A stretch of 57,846 nt of DNA from Acidimicrobiia bacterium (GCA_022827265.1 JAJDTF010000089.1:1-57846), one strand, 5' to 3'; shown: positions 16,378 through 25,726, counted from the first letter of the stretch. Notes: generated by a model not told the origin, from the sequence alone. Numbers and translations: made by a program.

Positions 16378-17151
16378 TCAGGGTCGAAGCGCGGATTGGA
16401 CTATCCGGGCGAACTGGACCGGGTCGAGGGAGGCGCCGCCGACCAGGGCACCGTCTACGTCGGGCTGTGCCAGGAGCTCGGGCGCGTTGGCGGACTTGAC
16501 TGAGCCGCCGTACTGGATGCGGACGTGCTCGCCGGTTCCCCGGCGCATGTCGTCGACAACACCACGCACAGTTGCACACATCTCCTGCGCGTCTTCAGGC
16601 GAAGCATTGCGGCCCGTGCCGATGGCCCAGACCGGCTCATAGGCCACCACCAAGGTTTCGAAATGGGCCTTGGTGAGCTTGGCGAGACTGCCTCGCACCT
16701 GCGTGCTGACGACATCGACGGCTTGTCCGGATTCGCGTTCGGCAAGCGTCTCGCCGACGCAGACGATCGGTGTCATGCCTGCTTTGGCCACGGCCACTGC
16801 TTTGGCGGCTATGAACTCATCGGTCTCGCCGAACAGCGCCCGACGCTCGCTGTGGCCGACGATGACGTAGCTCACGTCGAGCTTGGCCAGCATTGCGGGC
16901 GACACCTCGCCGGTGAAGGCACCCTGGCTCTGGTCGTGGCAGTTCTGCGCGCCCAGCTTGAATTCCAAGCGGTCCGCGTCGATGACGGTCTGGCAGCTCC
17001 GCAGATCGACAAAGGGCGGGTGCAGGCTCACCTCCACCTGGTCGTAGCGGTGGCGGGCCAATTCGTAGCTGAGCTTCTGGCAGAGCTGGATGGCCTCGAG
17101 GTGATTGAGGTGCATCTTCCAGTTCCCTGAAATTAGGGGCATCCGGCTCAT
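16378..17151 (-). CDS. tpiA: Triosephosphate isomerase
   Basis: 257 residues, normal length. It interconverts dihydroxyacetone phosphate and glyceraldehyde 3-phosphate. Catalytic residues are visible: Asn10-Lys12 (SGNWKMH), His in YVIVGHSERR, Glu in VAYEPVWAIGTG, and the phosphate loop GGSVK. The start at 17151 has GGGGAG 7 nt upstream; an internal ATG 9 bp later is possible. It is the last gene of a gap-pgk-tpiA operon, 20 bp after pgk. Confidence 0.96.
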   Translation of the reverse strand: MSRMPLISGNWKMHLNHLEAIQLCQKLSYELARHRYDQVEVSLHPPFVDLRSCQTVIDADRLEFKLGAQNCHDQSQGAFTGEVSPAMLAKLDVSYVIVGHSERRALFGETDEFIAAKAVAVAKAGMTPIVCVGETLAERESGQAVDVVSTQVRGSLAKLTKAHFETLVVAYEPVWAIGTGRNASPEDAQEMCATVRGVVDDMRRGTGEHVRIQYGGSVKSANAPELLAQPDVDGALVGGASLDPVQFARIVQSALRP

Positions 17152-17171
17152 CGTCGCTCTCCCCGACTGGC

Positions 17172-18371
17172 TCACGGCTGCGGCGAGTCTCGCAGGGCAG
17201 CGAGCCCGGGCAGATCGCCGTGCTCGACGAGCTCGAGGCCCGCCCCTCCCCCGGTCGAGATGTGATCCATGTAGGGCGCCAGCCCGAACTGGGCCACGGC
17301 GGCAGCGCTGTCTCCGCCGCCGACCACGGTGAACGCGCGGGAGTCCGCCATCGACTGGGCCACTGCGCGGGTTCCCGCGGCGAATCGCTCGTCTTCGAAC
17401 AGGCCCATCGGGCCGTTCCAGAACACCGTTCGGGCTCCTGCAATCACATCGTCGAACTCTGCCGCTGAGCCGGGGCCGATGTCGAGGCCCCGGCATCCGT
17501 CGGGCAGGCTGCGGCCCATCTGACGTACCGTCCCGCCGGCATCGAGGGCAGTGATGTCGTTGGGCAGGACGATTCTGGCGCCGCCCCCCAGCAGGCGTTC
17601 GCAGGTCTCGATGAAGTCGGGCTCGCACAGCGAGTCGCCGATCGGGTGACCCAATGCGGCCAGGAAGGTGAAGCACATGCCGCCGCCGATGACCAGCGTG
17701 TCGACGACGTCCAGCAGCGCTTCGACCACGCCGAACTTGTCGCTCACCTTGGCGCCGCCGAGCACCGCCACAAACGGCCGCTTGGCGTCGGCGCGCAGGC
17801 CGCCGAGCACATCGGCTTCCCGCTGCAGCAGTCGGCCCGCTGCGCTCGGCAGGCGCTGCGGCGGCCCCACGATGGAGGCGTGCGCCCGATGGCTCGCCCC
17901 GAAGGCGTCGTTCACGTAGCCGTCGAACGCAGCCGAGACCGAAGCCGAACCTGAGCCCGCTGGCGAACCGCCGAATGGGACTGGGAGGCTGCCGGAGACG
18001 AGCGCCTCCACGAAGGCCGGATCGTTGGCGGTCTCTCCCGGGCTGAAGCGGAGGTTCTCGGCCAGCGCGACGCCGGGGACCAGCTCCGCAAGACGTTCCG
18101 CCGCAGGGGCCAGCGAGTAATGCTCATCTGGGACGCCCGACGGCCGGCCCAGGTGCGAGCAGGCCGTGACGGAAGCTCCGCGCTCAGTCAGCCAGCGCAA
18201 GGTCGGCAATGCCGCCCGGATGCGCAAGTCGTCGGCGATCTCTTGCCGACCGTCCTCGCCGACACGCAGCGGAACGTTGAAGTCGCACCGAACCAGGATG
18301 CGCCGGCCGTCGAGACCACCGAGCCGCAGCTCGAGGTCTTCCAGCGCCGGCAGGCTGCCGGCGTCGCTCAT
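17172..18371 (-). CDS. pgk: Phosphoglycerate kinase with a ~22-residue insertion
   Basis: 399 residues. Converts 1,3-bisphosphoglycerate and ADP to 3-phosphoglycerate and ATP. Signature RCDFNVPL is at 28-35, the substrate Arg region SHLGRP at 72, LGGAKVSDKF and NGPMGLFE in the middle, and the nucleotide loop VVGGGDSAAAV near 345. Between FVEAL (about 124) and YVNDAFGASHRAHAS (152) there are about 22 extra residues rich in Gly, Ser, Pro and Ala; most bacterial enzymes have only a few residues here. The DNA of this insert contains CTGAGCCCGCTGGCGAA (17951-17967), matching the dispersed repeat. The ATG overlaps the gap stop (ATGA). Confidence 0.95.
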   Translation of the reverse strand: MSDAGSLPALEDLELRLGGLDGRRILVRCDFNVPLRVGEDGRQEIADDLRIRAALPTLRWLTERGASVTACSHLGRPSGVPDEHYSLAPAAERLAELVPGVALAENLRFSPGETANDPAFVEALVSGSLPVPFGGSPAGSGSASVSAAFDGYVNDAFGASHRAHASIVGPPQRLPSAAGRLLQREADVLGGLRADAKRPFVAVLGGAKVSDKFGVVEALLDVVDTLVIGGGMCFTFLAALGHPIGDSLCEPDFIETCERLLGGGARIVLPNDITALDAGGTVRQMGRSLPDGCRGLDIGPGSAAEFDDVIAGARTVFWNGPMGLFEDERFAAGTRAVAQSMADSRAFTVVGGGDSAAAVAQFGLAPYMDHISTGGGAGLELVEHGDLPGLAALRDSPQP

Positions 18372-19372
18372 CGGTTGCAGGTGATGCCGACGAGGTCCAC
18401 CAGCCGGTTCGAGTAGCCCCACTCGTTGTCGTACCAGGCGAGCACCTTGACCATGCTGCCCATCGCCATGGTCAGACCGGCATCGAACACGCAGCTTGCC
18501 GGGTTGCCCACGATGTCACTGCTCACGAGCGGATCTTCGGAATAGTCCAGAACGCCGGCCAGCGGGCCGCTGGCCGCAGCAGCAGCGAAGGCCTCGTTGA
18601 CCTCGTCGACGCTGGGGCTGGCGTCCAGCGTCGCCGTGAAGTCGGTGATCGAGCCGTCGGGGATCGGCACCCGCAGCGAGGTGCCGTCGAGCTTGCCGTC
18701 CATCGCCTGCAGCACCAGCCCCGTCGCCCGGGCGGCACCGGTCGAGGTGGGGATGATGTTCACGGCTGCCGCGCGGGCCCGGCGCAGGTCGCCATGCGGC
18801 CCGTCCACCAGCGACTGGTCGCCGGTATACGCGTGGATGGTGGTCATGAGGCCCTGCTGCACGCCGAAGGCCTGATCCAGCACATGCACCATCGGAACGA
18901 AGCAGTTCGTCGTGCAGCTCGCGTTCGAGACCACCTTGTGCGCTTCGGGGTCGAAGTCGCCGTCGTTCACCCCCACCACAAATGTGGCGTCGGCGCCGGA
19001 CGCAGGTGCCGACACGATCACGAGCGGTGCTCCCGCGTCGAGGTGCATGGCCGCCTTGTCACGGGACGTGAAGATGCCGGTCGATTCCACAACGACGTCG
19101 ACGCCATAGTCACTCCAAGGCAGGTCAGCCGGGTTGCGCTCTGACAGCACCGGCAGCACTGTGCCGTCGATCGTGATGCCGCCCTCGGCAGCAGCGATGT
19201 CGTGCGGCAGGTTGCCGAGCACCGAGTCGTACTTGAGCAGGTGGGCCATGGTGGCGGTGTCGCCGAGATCGTTCACCGCCACGATCTCGATGTCGCAGTC
19301 GGGGCGGTCGGCCGCCCGGTAGAAGTTGCGACCGATCCGGCCGAAACCGTTGACGCCCACGCGCACGCTCAT
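18368..19372 (-). CDS. gap: Glyceraldehyde-3-phosphate dehydrogenase, type I
   Basis: 334 residues. The Rossmann motif VGVNGFGRIGRN is at 5-16, Asp35 (VNDLGD) points to NAD specificity, the catalytic SNASCTTNC gives Cys153, and the C-terminal WYDNEWGYSNRL is present. It oxidises glyceraldehyde 3-phosphate to 1,3-bisphosphoglycerate. First gene of the gap-pgk-tpiA operon. Upstream, only 89 bp separate it from rapZ, where yvcK and whiA are expected in many actinobacteria. Confidence 0.96.
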   Translation of the reverse strand: MSVRVGVNGFGRIGRNFYRAADRPDCDIEIVAVNDLGDTATMAHLLKYDSVLGNLPHDIAAAEGGITIDGTVLPVLSERNPADLPWSDYGVDVVVESTGIFTSRDKAAMHLDAGAPLVIVSAPASGADATFVVGVNDGDFDPEAHKVVSNASCTTNCFVPMVHVLDQAFGVQQGLMTTIHAYTGDQSLVDGPHGDLRRARAAAVNIIPTSTGAARATGLVLQAMDGKLDGTSLRVPIPDGSITDFTATLDASPSVDEVNEAFAAAAASGPLAGVLDYSEDPLVSSDIVGNPASCVFDAGLTMAMGSMVKVLAWYDNEWGYSNRLVDLVGITCNR

Positions 19373-19461
19373 CTGCTGCTGTCCTCTTCGCTCTGCGGGC
19401 CTGGCGGGCTGCCTGCACCCCGGCCCATTCCGTCGCTAGCTGTCTAGCGGGCAAATGGTGG

Positions 19462-20376
19462 CTAGCGGGCGATGTCGCGGTGACGGCAGTGCAGATCGTG
19501 GCCCGCCTCGGCGAGCAACCGCGTCACTTCCTCGGCAATCGCCACGCTGCGGTGACGCCCGCCGGTGCAACCCAACGCAATCGTCAGGTACGACTTGCCC
19601 TCGGCGCGGTAGGAGGGCAGCAACGATTCGAGCAACGGCATCAGGTGCTCAACGAACGTGCCGGTCGCCGGCTGGCCGAGTACCCAGTTGCTCACTCCCG
19701 GGTGCAAACCGGTGAACGGCCGCAGCTCAGGCACCCAGTGCGGATTCGGCAGGAAGCGGCAGTCGAACACCAGGTCGGCATCGGGGGGAACGCCGTGCTT
19801 GTAGCCGAACGACATGACCGCTGTGCGCATCTGCGGCTCGTCGCCGGTTGACCCGAACTCATCGTGCACCCGGTCCCGCAGCTCGTGAACGTTCAAGTCG
19901 CCCGTGTCAATGACGACATCGGCCGTTTCTCGCACATCGGCCAGCAGCTCCCGCTCCAGTTCGATGGCGTCGATAACCGACTCCGCCACTGGTTCCGCCA
20001 TTGCCTGCTCTGGGGTATCGGCGATGGCCGGCTGATCGCCGGTGTGCAACGGGTGCCGCCGGCGGGTGTCGTCGTAACGCCGCACCAGCACGTCGGTGGG
20101 AGCATCCAGGTAGACGACGCGCACCGCGGCATTGAGCTCGCGCAGCTGCGAGATCGCCGTCACCAGATCCTCCCGGTACTCCCGGGTGCCAGCCACCAAG
20201 GCCACTCGGCGCAGGCGGGTACCAGGCCGAGCCACCATGTCAGCGACATCGCCGATCAGATGCGGTGGCAGGTTGTCGATGACAAACCAGCCGAGATCCT
20301 CGAGCGCGTTCGCGGCAGTCGAGCGGCCGGCGCCAGACAGACCCGCGACGATCACGAACTCAGGCCCTCCAGCCAT
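19462..20376 (-). CDS. rapZ: RapZ/YvcJ-type nucleotide-binding protein
   Basis: 304 residues. The Walker A motif GLSGAGRST is at about 12-20 and FVIDNLPPHL follows, both typical of RapZ. The C-terminal domain contains SFGYKHGVPPDADLVFDCRFLPNP, TGLHPGV and the phosphate-binding GCTGGRHRSV. In proteobacteria RapZ controls GlmS sRNA decay; in actinobacteria the role is not settled. It follows uvrC by 29 bp. The start at 20376 opens directly into the conserved N-terminus; the longer frame is not conserved. Confidence 0.92.
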   Translation of the reverse strand: MAGGPEFVIVAGLSGAGRSTAANALEDLGWFVIDNLPPHLIGDVADMVARPGTRLRRVALVAGTREYREDLVTAISQLRELNAAVRVVYLDAPTDVLVRRYDDTRRRHPLHTGDQPAIADTPEQAMAEPVAESVIDAIELERELLADVRETADVVIDTGDLNVHELRDRVHDEFGSTGDEPQMRTAVMSFGYKHGVPPDADLVFDCRFLPNPHWVPELRPFTGLHPGVSNWVLGQPATGTFVEHLMPLLESLLPSYRAEGKSYLTIALGCTGGRHRSVAIAEEVTRLLAEAGHDLHCRHRDIAR

Positions 20377-20405
20377 GCGACCGAGCGTACGACGGGCGCT
20401 GCCTG

Positions 20406-22262
20406 CTAGCTCGGGTGAGTTGCGGAGTACACGTTCTCTGCCACGGCGTCGGGCAGCCAGCTCAGCGCCCGCAAGTCGTCGAGCGCCGCCGACTTGACCG
20501 CACCGACGCTGCCGAGCTCGCGCACGAGCCGCGCTCGCCGCTTGTCGCCCAGCCCGGCGATGCCGTCGAGCACTCCCCGCTTCATGGCCTTGCTGCGCAG
20601 CCTGCGGTGATACGACACGGCGAAACGGTGGCTCTCGTCGCGCACTCGCTGCAGCAGGTACAGCGCTTCGGACTGGCGAGGGATGCGCACCGCCTCGGAA
20701 CGGCCCGGCACAAATACCTCCTCGAACTGTTTGGCCAGGGCGCACACCGGGATCTGCTCGCGGAGCCCCAGCTCGTCGAGCACCGCAGCCGCCACGCCGA
20801 GCTGCCCCTTGCCGCCGTCCACCACCAAGAGCTGGGGCGGGTAGGCGAAGCGGCCCTGCTCGGATGCCGGCAGGTCACGCTCGGCCAGGTAGTTCCGCAG
20901 CCGCCGGCGCAGCACCTCGTCCATGGCCGCGTAGTCATCGTTGCCATCGACGTTGCGAAGACGGAAGTGCCGGTACTCGCTGCGGCGAGGCAGGCCGTCC
21001 TCGAGCACCACCATCGAACCGACGTAGTTGGTTCCCTGCAGGTGACTCATGTCGTAGCACTCGATGCGCAGCGGCGGCCGTGGCAGCTCCAAGTGCTCGG
21101 CCAGCTCGTTCAGCGCCCGGGCCCGGCTGTTGTGGTCGCTGCCGCGACGCATCCGGTGCCGTGCGAGTGATTCGCGTGCGTTGTGCCGTGCCGTGTCCAT
21201 CAGCGCGCGCTTGTCGCCCCGCTGAGGGATGCGCAGCGTCACCCTGGAACCACGCTGGCGGCTCAGCCATTGCTCGTACAGCGCTGCGTCCGACGGCAGT
21301 TCCGGAACGAGCACGAGCTTGGGCCATCCCAGCGGGTTCTCCTCGTGATACAGCCCCGAGAGCACACGGGAGACCAACTGCGGGCCGTCGAGTGCCTCCA
21401 CCTTGTCCACGACGAACCCTCGCTGGCCCATCACCCGCCCCTTGCGCACGAAGAAGAGCTGCACAGCCGCTTCCAACTCGTCGTCGCTGATGCCGATCAC
21501 GTCGAAGTCCTCGTTGCGGGTCCCAGCGAGCTGCTGTTTCTCGATGGCACGCCGGACGCTGGCCAGCCGATCCCGCAGCCGGGCCGCCAGCTCGAACTCG
21601 AGCTCGGTTGACGCATCTGCCATGCGCTGCTCAAGGTCGTTGACGATCGCGTCGGTATCGCCTTCGAGGAAGCGCACCAGCTCCCTGACGAGCCGGTCGT
21701 AATCATCGCGCCCGATCTCGCCCACGCACGGCCCTGCGCACTGCTCGATGTGGTACAGCAGGCACGGCCGGCCGAGCCGCTGGTGGGTGGCCAGCTTGTT
21801 GTCGCTGCATGTGCGGATCGGGAATGTCCGCAGCAGCAGGTCGAGCGTTTCGCGGATGGCGTAAGCGTGCCCGTAGGGCCCGAAGTACCGATTGCCGCGC
21901 TTGCGCCGACCGCGCATGACCATGGCGCGCGGCCATTCGTCGAGCAGGGTCACCGCCAAGAACGGGTACGACTTGTCGTCGCGCAGCCTGACGTTGAAGC
22001 GCGGCTGGTGCCGCTGGATGAGGCTGTACTCGAGCATGAGCGCCTCGACCTCGGTCGACACCTCGATCCAGTCGACGGATGCGGCCGAGGCGACCATCTG
22101 TGCGGTGCGCAGCGGCAGGCCGGCGGGATCGCCGAAGTAGCTGTTCAGGCGGGATCGAAGGCTCTTCGCCTTGCCCACGTAGATGATCCGCCCGTCCGCG
22201 TCCAGGAATTGGTAGCTGCCCGGCGTATCCGGTACTGATCCCCCCTCAGGGCGCAGACCCAC
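20406..22262 (-). CDS. uvrC: Excinuclease ABC subunit C
   Basis: 618 residues. N-terminal GIY-YIG nuclease (SYQFLDADGRIIYVGKAK, about 17-35) makes the 3' incision; a UvrB-binding UVR segment lies around DLEQRMADASTELEFE; the RNase H-like 5'-incision domain holds ECYDMSHLQGT and LLVVDGGKGQL; and a helix-hairpin-helix ends the protein (GIAGLGDKRRARLV). Acts with UvrA and UvrB, both in this window, in nucleotide excision repair. Divergent from the STAS gene with 164 bp between. Confidence 0.95.
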   Translation of the reverse strand: MGLRPEGGSVPDTPGSYQFLDADGRIIYVGKAKSLRSRLNSYFGDPAGLPLRTAQMVASAASVDWIEVSTEVEALMLEYSLIQRHQPRFNVRLRDDKSYPFLAVTLLDEWPRAMVMRGRRKRGNRYFGPYGHAYAIRETLDLLLRTFPIRTCSDNKLATHQRLGRPCLLYHIEQCAGPCVGEIGRDDYDRLVRELVRFLEGDTDAIVNDLEQRMADASTELEFELAARLRDRLASVRRAIEKQQLAGTRNEDFDVIGISDDELEAAVQLFFVRKGRVMGQRGFVVDKVEALDGPQLVSRVLSGLYHEENPLGWPKLVLVPELPSDAALYEQWLSRQRGSRVTLRIPQRGDKRALMDTARHNARESLARHRMRRGSDHNSRARALNELAEHLELPRPPLRIECYDMSHLQGTNYVGSMVVLEDGLPRRSEYRHFRLRNVDGNDDYAAMDEVLRRRLRNYLAERDLPASEQGRFAYPPQLLVVDGGKGQLGVAAAVLDELGLREQIPVCALAKQFEEVFVPGRSEAVRIPRQSEALYLLQRVRDESHRFAVSYHRRLRSKAMKRGVLDGIAGLGDKRRARLVRELGSVGAVKSAALDDLRALSWLPDAVAENVYSATHPS

Positions 22263-22426
22263 GCTTGCAGGTTATGAGGGAGACATGGGTTGGTGGATAC
22301 CGCGAAGGTGTGTAGTAGGTTTCGCCGACGTAGAGCCTGAACTTTGGCGTGTCGGATCGGGCGTGCCTGAGGAAGGGTGCGATGCGGTAGTTCCGCATCT
22401 CGTAGCTGCGCAGGAGGCTGCACAAT

Positions 22427-22762
22427 ATGGAACTTGCACAGGAGCGGAACGCAGGAACGAACGTGATCAGGCCCGCAGGCCGGGTAGACGGATCGAACTC
22501 CGCTGACTTTCACGAGTCGCTGATGGCTGCTCTCTCGGGCGATGACAACCGCGTCATCCTCGACATGGGCGGCATCGACTACATCAGCAGCGCCGGCCTA
22601 CGCGTTCTGTTGCTGCTCGCCCAGCATCTGGGCGGCAGTTCGACGCCATTCGCCGTTTGCTCGCTCGCAGCCTCGGTCGACGAAGTGTTCCGCATCAGCG
22701 GCTTCAATCAGATCATCACGGTGTTCGGAACGCTCGACGAGGCGAAGGCACAGCTGGCGTAG
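22427..22762 (+). CDS. STAS-domain anti-sigma factor antagonist
   Basis: 111 residues, SpoIIAA/RsbV type. The phosphorylation loop reads DYISSAGLRVLL; by alignment with SpoIIAA the target serine is Ser55. When dephosphorylated such proteins bind the RsbW-type kinase and free its partner. AGGAGG lies 9 nt before the ATG. It is the first gene of a same-strand run with a PP2C-type phosphatase, an RsbW-like kinase, a binding protein and a histidine kinase, all within 5.6 kb; together they form a complete phosphorylation switch except that no sigma factor is seen. Confidence 0.9.
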   Translation: MELAQERNAGTNVIRPAGRVDGSNSADFHESLMAALSGDDNRVILDMGGIDYISSAGLRVLLLLAQHLGGSSTPFAVCSLAASVDEVFRISGFNQIITVFGTLDEAKAQLA

Positions 22763-22770
22763 TTACGCCC

Positions 22771-23946
22771 ATGTCCCAGCCTTGGCGCATCCTCGTCGTT
22801 GACGACGAGCCCGATCTCGAGCCGCTCGTCCTGCAGCGCATGCGGAGACACATCCGCAGCGGCAAGTACGAATTCGAGTTCGCGGGCAACGGCTTGGAGG
22901 CGCTCGAGAAGCTGCGAGCCGACGACAGCATCGACTTGGTGCTGTCCGACATCAACATGCCGCAGATGGACGGGCTGACGCTGCTGTCGCAGCTCGGCTC
23001 GCTCCATCAGGATTTGCGGGCCGTGATCATCTCCGCCTACGGCGACATGGGCAACATACGCACGGCCATGAACCGGGGCGCATTCGACTTCGTCACCAAA
23101 CCGGTCGACTTCGACGACCTGCAGATCACGATCGAGCGCACAGTGGAGCATCTCCGGCAGTGGCGGGAAGCCACGGCATCGCGCGACAAGCTGGTCACGC
23201 TCCAGAACGAGCTCGACATCGCCACCAACGTGCAGCAGTCGATCCTGCCGTCCGACTTCCCGGCGACGCAGGCCTACGGGATCAGCGCCAACATGGTTGC
23301 GGCACGCAACGTCGGCGGCGACTTCTACGACTACGTCGGCGCTCCGGACGACCGGATGTTCGCGACCGTTGCCGACGTGTCCGACAAGGGCATCCCCGCA
23401 GCACTGTTCATGATGTCGAGCCGGACTGCCCTCAAGGGCGCTGCCATCGGCACCGGTTCGCCTCGCGAAGCCCTCATCGAGGCGAACCGGGTACTCCAGG
23501 CCGACAATCCGACGCTCATGTTCGTCACCGTGATCATGGCGGTCTACGACCCTCACAGCGGCCAGGTGACGTACTCGAGCGCAGGTCACGATCCGCCGGT
23601 CGTCGTCCGCGCCGACGGAAGCGCAGAGCGCTTGCCCGCAATGGGGGGCATCGCCTTGGGCATAGCGCCCGAGGACATCTTCGTGATGAACCTGAAGGAA
23701 CACACCTTCACGCTCGGCCCCGGCGAAACGCTCATCCTGTACACCGACGGCGTCAGCGAGGCCATGAACGTGGAGCACGAGGAGTACGGAACTGCCCGGC
23801 TCCTGGAGCTGTTCGCTGGCAGCCCGCCGAAGAGCGCCGACGAAGCGGTGACCGCTGTGTTCGATGCCGTGGCCGAGTTCGCCGGCGAAGCGCCGGCTTC
23901 GGACGACATCACATGCTTGGCTCTGCATCGGGATGCTGCGCCGTGA
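22771..23946 (+). CDS. Response regulator with PP2C-type (SpoIIE/RsbU-like) phosphatase output
   Basis: 391 residues. An N-terminal receiver domain (1-125) has Asp11/Asp12, phosphoacceptor Asp60 in LSDINMP and the Lys of FVTKPVDF. A coiled-coil linker (about 135-165) leads to an SpoIIE/PP2C phosphatase with GGDFYDYV, ATVADVSDKGIPAAL, SSAGHDPP and YTDGVSEA carrying the metal-binding Asp/Gly residues. It should dephosphorylate a STAS protein such as its neighbour when the receiver is phosphorylated, most simply by the histidine kinase encoded 1.8 kb downstream. It starts 8 bp after the STAS gene. Confidence 0.92.
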   Translation: MSQPWRILVVDDEPDLEPLVLQRMRRHIRSGKYEFEFAGNGLEALEKLRADDSIDLVLSDINMPQMDGLTLLSQLGSLHQDLRAVIISAYGDMGNIRTAMNRGAFDFVTKPVDFDDLQITIERTVEHLRQWREATASRDKLVTLQNELDIATNVQQSILPSDFPATQAYGISANMVAARNVGGDFYDYVGAPDDRMFATVADVSDKGIPAALFMMSSRTALKGAAIGTGSPREALIEANRVLQADNPTLMFVTVIMAVYDPHSGQVTYSSAGHDPPVVVRADGSAERLPAMGGIALGIAPEDIFVMNLKEHTFTLGPGETLILYTDGVSEAMNVEHEEYGTARLLELFAGSPPKSADEAVTAVFDAVAEFAGEAPASDDITCLALHRDAAP

Positions 23947-23964
23947 AGTTACGGAGTACCTGAC

Positions 23965-24393
23965 ATGCGACGATCGCTGAACATCACGCCTGTGCCCGGA
24001 GCTGCAGCAGCCGAGGCGCTGCCGCGCATCGTGGCCTTCGTCGAGGAGATGGCCGAGTTGGACGACTGGGCGCCGGATCTCGTCCTGCGGTCCAATCTCA
24101 TCCTCGAAGAACTCATCCTGAACACACTCACGCACGGGCGCACCACCGGGCTCAGCGACATAGAGATCACGCTGGAGAGCGGCGAGAACTCGGTGGCGAT
24201 CACCCTCGTCGACGACGGCGCTGCGTTCGATCCCCTGAGCGACGGGCTGCCTGCCAACACCGACTTGCCGCTGCAAGAACGATCGATCGGCGGCCTGGGA
24301 CTGCATCTCGTGCGCTCGATGGCCGAGGACCTCGCATACAGGCACGCCGACGGCAAGAACCACCTGACGCTGGTCGCGCGGTCTGGCGTCTGA
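23965..24393 (+). CDS. RsbW-like anti-sigma serine kinase (GHKL ATPase)
   Basis: 142 residues. The N box reads LILEELILNTLTHG, the G1 box VDDGAAFDP and the G2 box GGLGLHLVRSMAEDL, as in RsbW/SpoIIAB. The protein should bind ATP, phosphorylate the STAS antagonist and sequester a sigma factor or another partner. It starts 18 bp after the phosphatase gene and is followed by a lipoprotein gene 10 bp later. No sigma factor gene is in this window, so the client is unknown. Confidence 0.9.
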   Translation: MRRSLNITPVPGAAAAEALPRIVAFVEEMAELDDWAPDLVLRSNLILEELILNTLTHGRTTGLSDIEITLESGENSVAITLVDDGAAFDPLSDGLPANTDLPLQERSIGGLGLHLVRSMAEDLAYRHADGKNHLTLVARSGV

Positions 24394-24403
24394 CAGCACG
24401 CCG

Positions 24404-25726
24404 ATGCGCCTGCGCCTGTCATCGCAGTGGCGTGCAGGCGTCGCGGCAGCAGCGTTCGCTCTAGGCGCCCCGGCGCTGCTTGGCGCCTGCAGCGGCCAAG
24501 CCGACGATTCCGGCGACGACGGTCCCGCCGGCACGATCGCGGCGCCCGCCCGCCCCACCGTTCCCGACGTTGTCAGCGACGAGACCGGCGTCTACCCGGA
24601 CCGGGTGGTGTTCGGGCAATCGGCTGCACTGAGCGGTCCCAATGCGGAACTCGGCGTCGGCATGCGCTTGGGGATTCTCGCTGCGTTCGAGGAGGCAAAC
24701 CGGACTGGAGGCGTGAACGGCAGGCGGCTCGAGCTGAGGTCGCTCGACGACAAGTACGAACCCGAGCCGGCCATAGCCAACACGGCAGCATTCATCGACA
24801 GCAATGAGGTGTTCGCGCTCATCGGCGCCGTGGGAACGCCGACATCGCGTTCGGCGGCGCCCGTCGCGGCCTCCGCAGGCATTCCCTACGTGGCACCGTT
24901 CACCGGGGCCGGGTTCCTGCGGAATGACGACTGGACCAACATCGTCAATGTACGCGCCTCGTACGCGCAGGAGACCGAAGAGATGGTCGCGCGCCTCACC
25001 GGCGACTTGGGCATCGAGCGCATCGCTGTGCTCTTCCAGGACGACTCGTTCGGCCGCGCCGGCTATTTCGGCGCCTTGGCTGCACTCGAGCGGCGCGGCA
25101 TGGCACCGGTGGCGATCGGCTTTTACCCGCGTAACACGACGGCCATCAAGACGGCGCTGCTGGACCTCAAAGCGGGCAACCCCGAGGCCGTGATCATGGT
25201 CGGCGCATATGAGCCCGTCGGCACCTTGATCTCGTGGTCACGCAACACCGGCTTCGACCCGGTCTTCATCACGCTGTCATTCGTCGGGGCGAATGCGCTC
25301 GCGAGCCAACTCGGCGCCATCGGCGAGGGCGTGCTCGTGACCCAGGTCGTGCCCTTCCCGTTCGACGACACCACGCCCGTCGTCGCGAACTACCACGCTG
25401 CCTTGGATCACCTCGCGTCCCGACACGGCGACTTGGAGCATGTCGATCCCGAGCCTGCCCCCGGCTTCGTGTCGCTCGAGGGCTACCTAGCCGGCAGGCT
25501 CGCCATCGCGGGCCTGGAACAGTGCGGCAGTTCCGTGACGCGCCAGTGCTTCTTGAACGCCATCTTAGGGGCCGACGAAGTCGACATCGACGGCTTCATG
25601 CTGAAGTTCGGCGACGGCGAGCGCATCACCGACGACAACCAAGGCTCTGACGCAGTCTTCGTCACCCAGATCGGACCCGACGGCACCTACCTTTCGCTTG
25701 ACAGGCTCACGGACACCGGCCCATGA
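24404..25726 (+). CDS. Periplasmic-binding-type lipoprotein (branched-chain amino acid receptor family)
   Basis: 440 residues. A lipoprotein signal ends in LLGAC with Cys29 as lipidation site. The mature part is a type I binding protein (Peripla_BP_6): VVFGQSAALSGPNAELG, GRRLELRSLDDKYEP, IGAVGTPTSRSAAPVA and VLFQDDSFGRAGY are the usual lobe-1 landmarks for Leu/Ile/Val or amide receptors. No permease or ATPase gene is nearby. Its TGA overlaps the ATG of the sensor kinase (ATGA), so it probably serves as the ligand-sensing partner of that kinase rather than a transporter part, as TorT does for TorS and LuxP for LuxQ. Confidence 0.88.
   Translation: MRLRLSSQWRAGVAAAAFALGAPALLGACSGQADDSGDDGPAGTIAAPARPTVPDVVSDETGVYPDRVVFGQSAALSGPNAELGVGMRLGILAAFEEANRTGGVNGRRLELRSLDDKYEPEPAIANTAAFIDSNEVFALIGAVGTPTSRSAAPVAASAGIPYVAPFTGAGFLRNDDWTNIVNVRASYAQETEEMVARLTGDLGIERIAVLFQDDSFGRAGYFGALAALERRGMAPVAIGFYPRNTTAIKTALLDLKAGNPEAVIMVGAYEPVGTLISWSRNTGFDPVFITLSFVGANALASQLGAIGEGVLVTQVVPFPFDDTTPVVANYHAALDHLASRHGDLEHVDPEPAPGFVSLEGYLAGRLAIAGLEQCGSSVTRQCFLNAILGADEVDIDGFMLKFGDGERITDDNQGSDAVFVTQIGPDGTYLSLDRLTDTGP

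Noticed and set aside
16065-16499. Possible exported protein starting MDERANG
   Set aside because: Half overlaps tpiA antisense; the rest is Arg/Pro-rich, with no convincing start or signal.
20374-20745. N-terminal extension of RapZ by about 120 residues
   Set aside because: The extra part overlaps uvrC antisense to nothing conserved; the Walker A motif fits the start at 20376.
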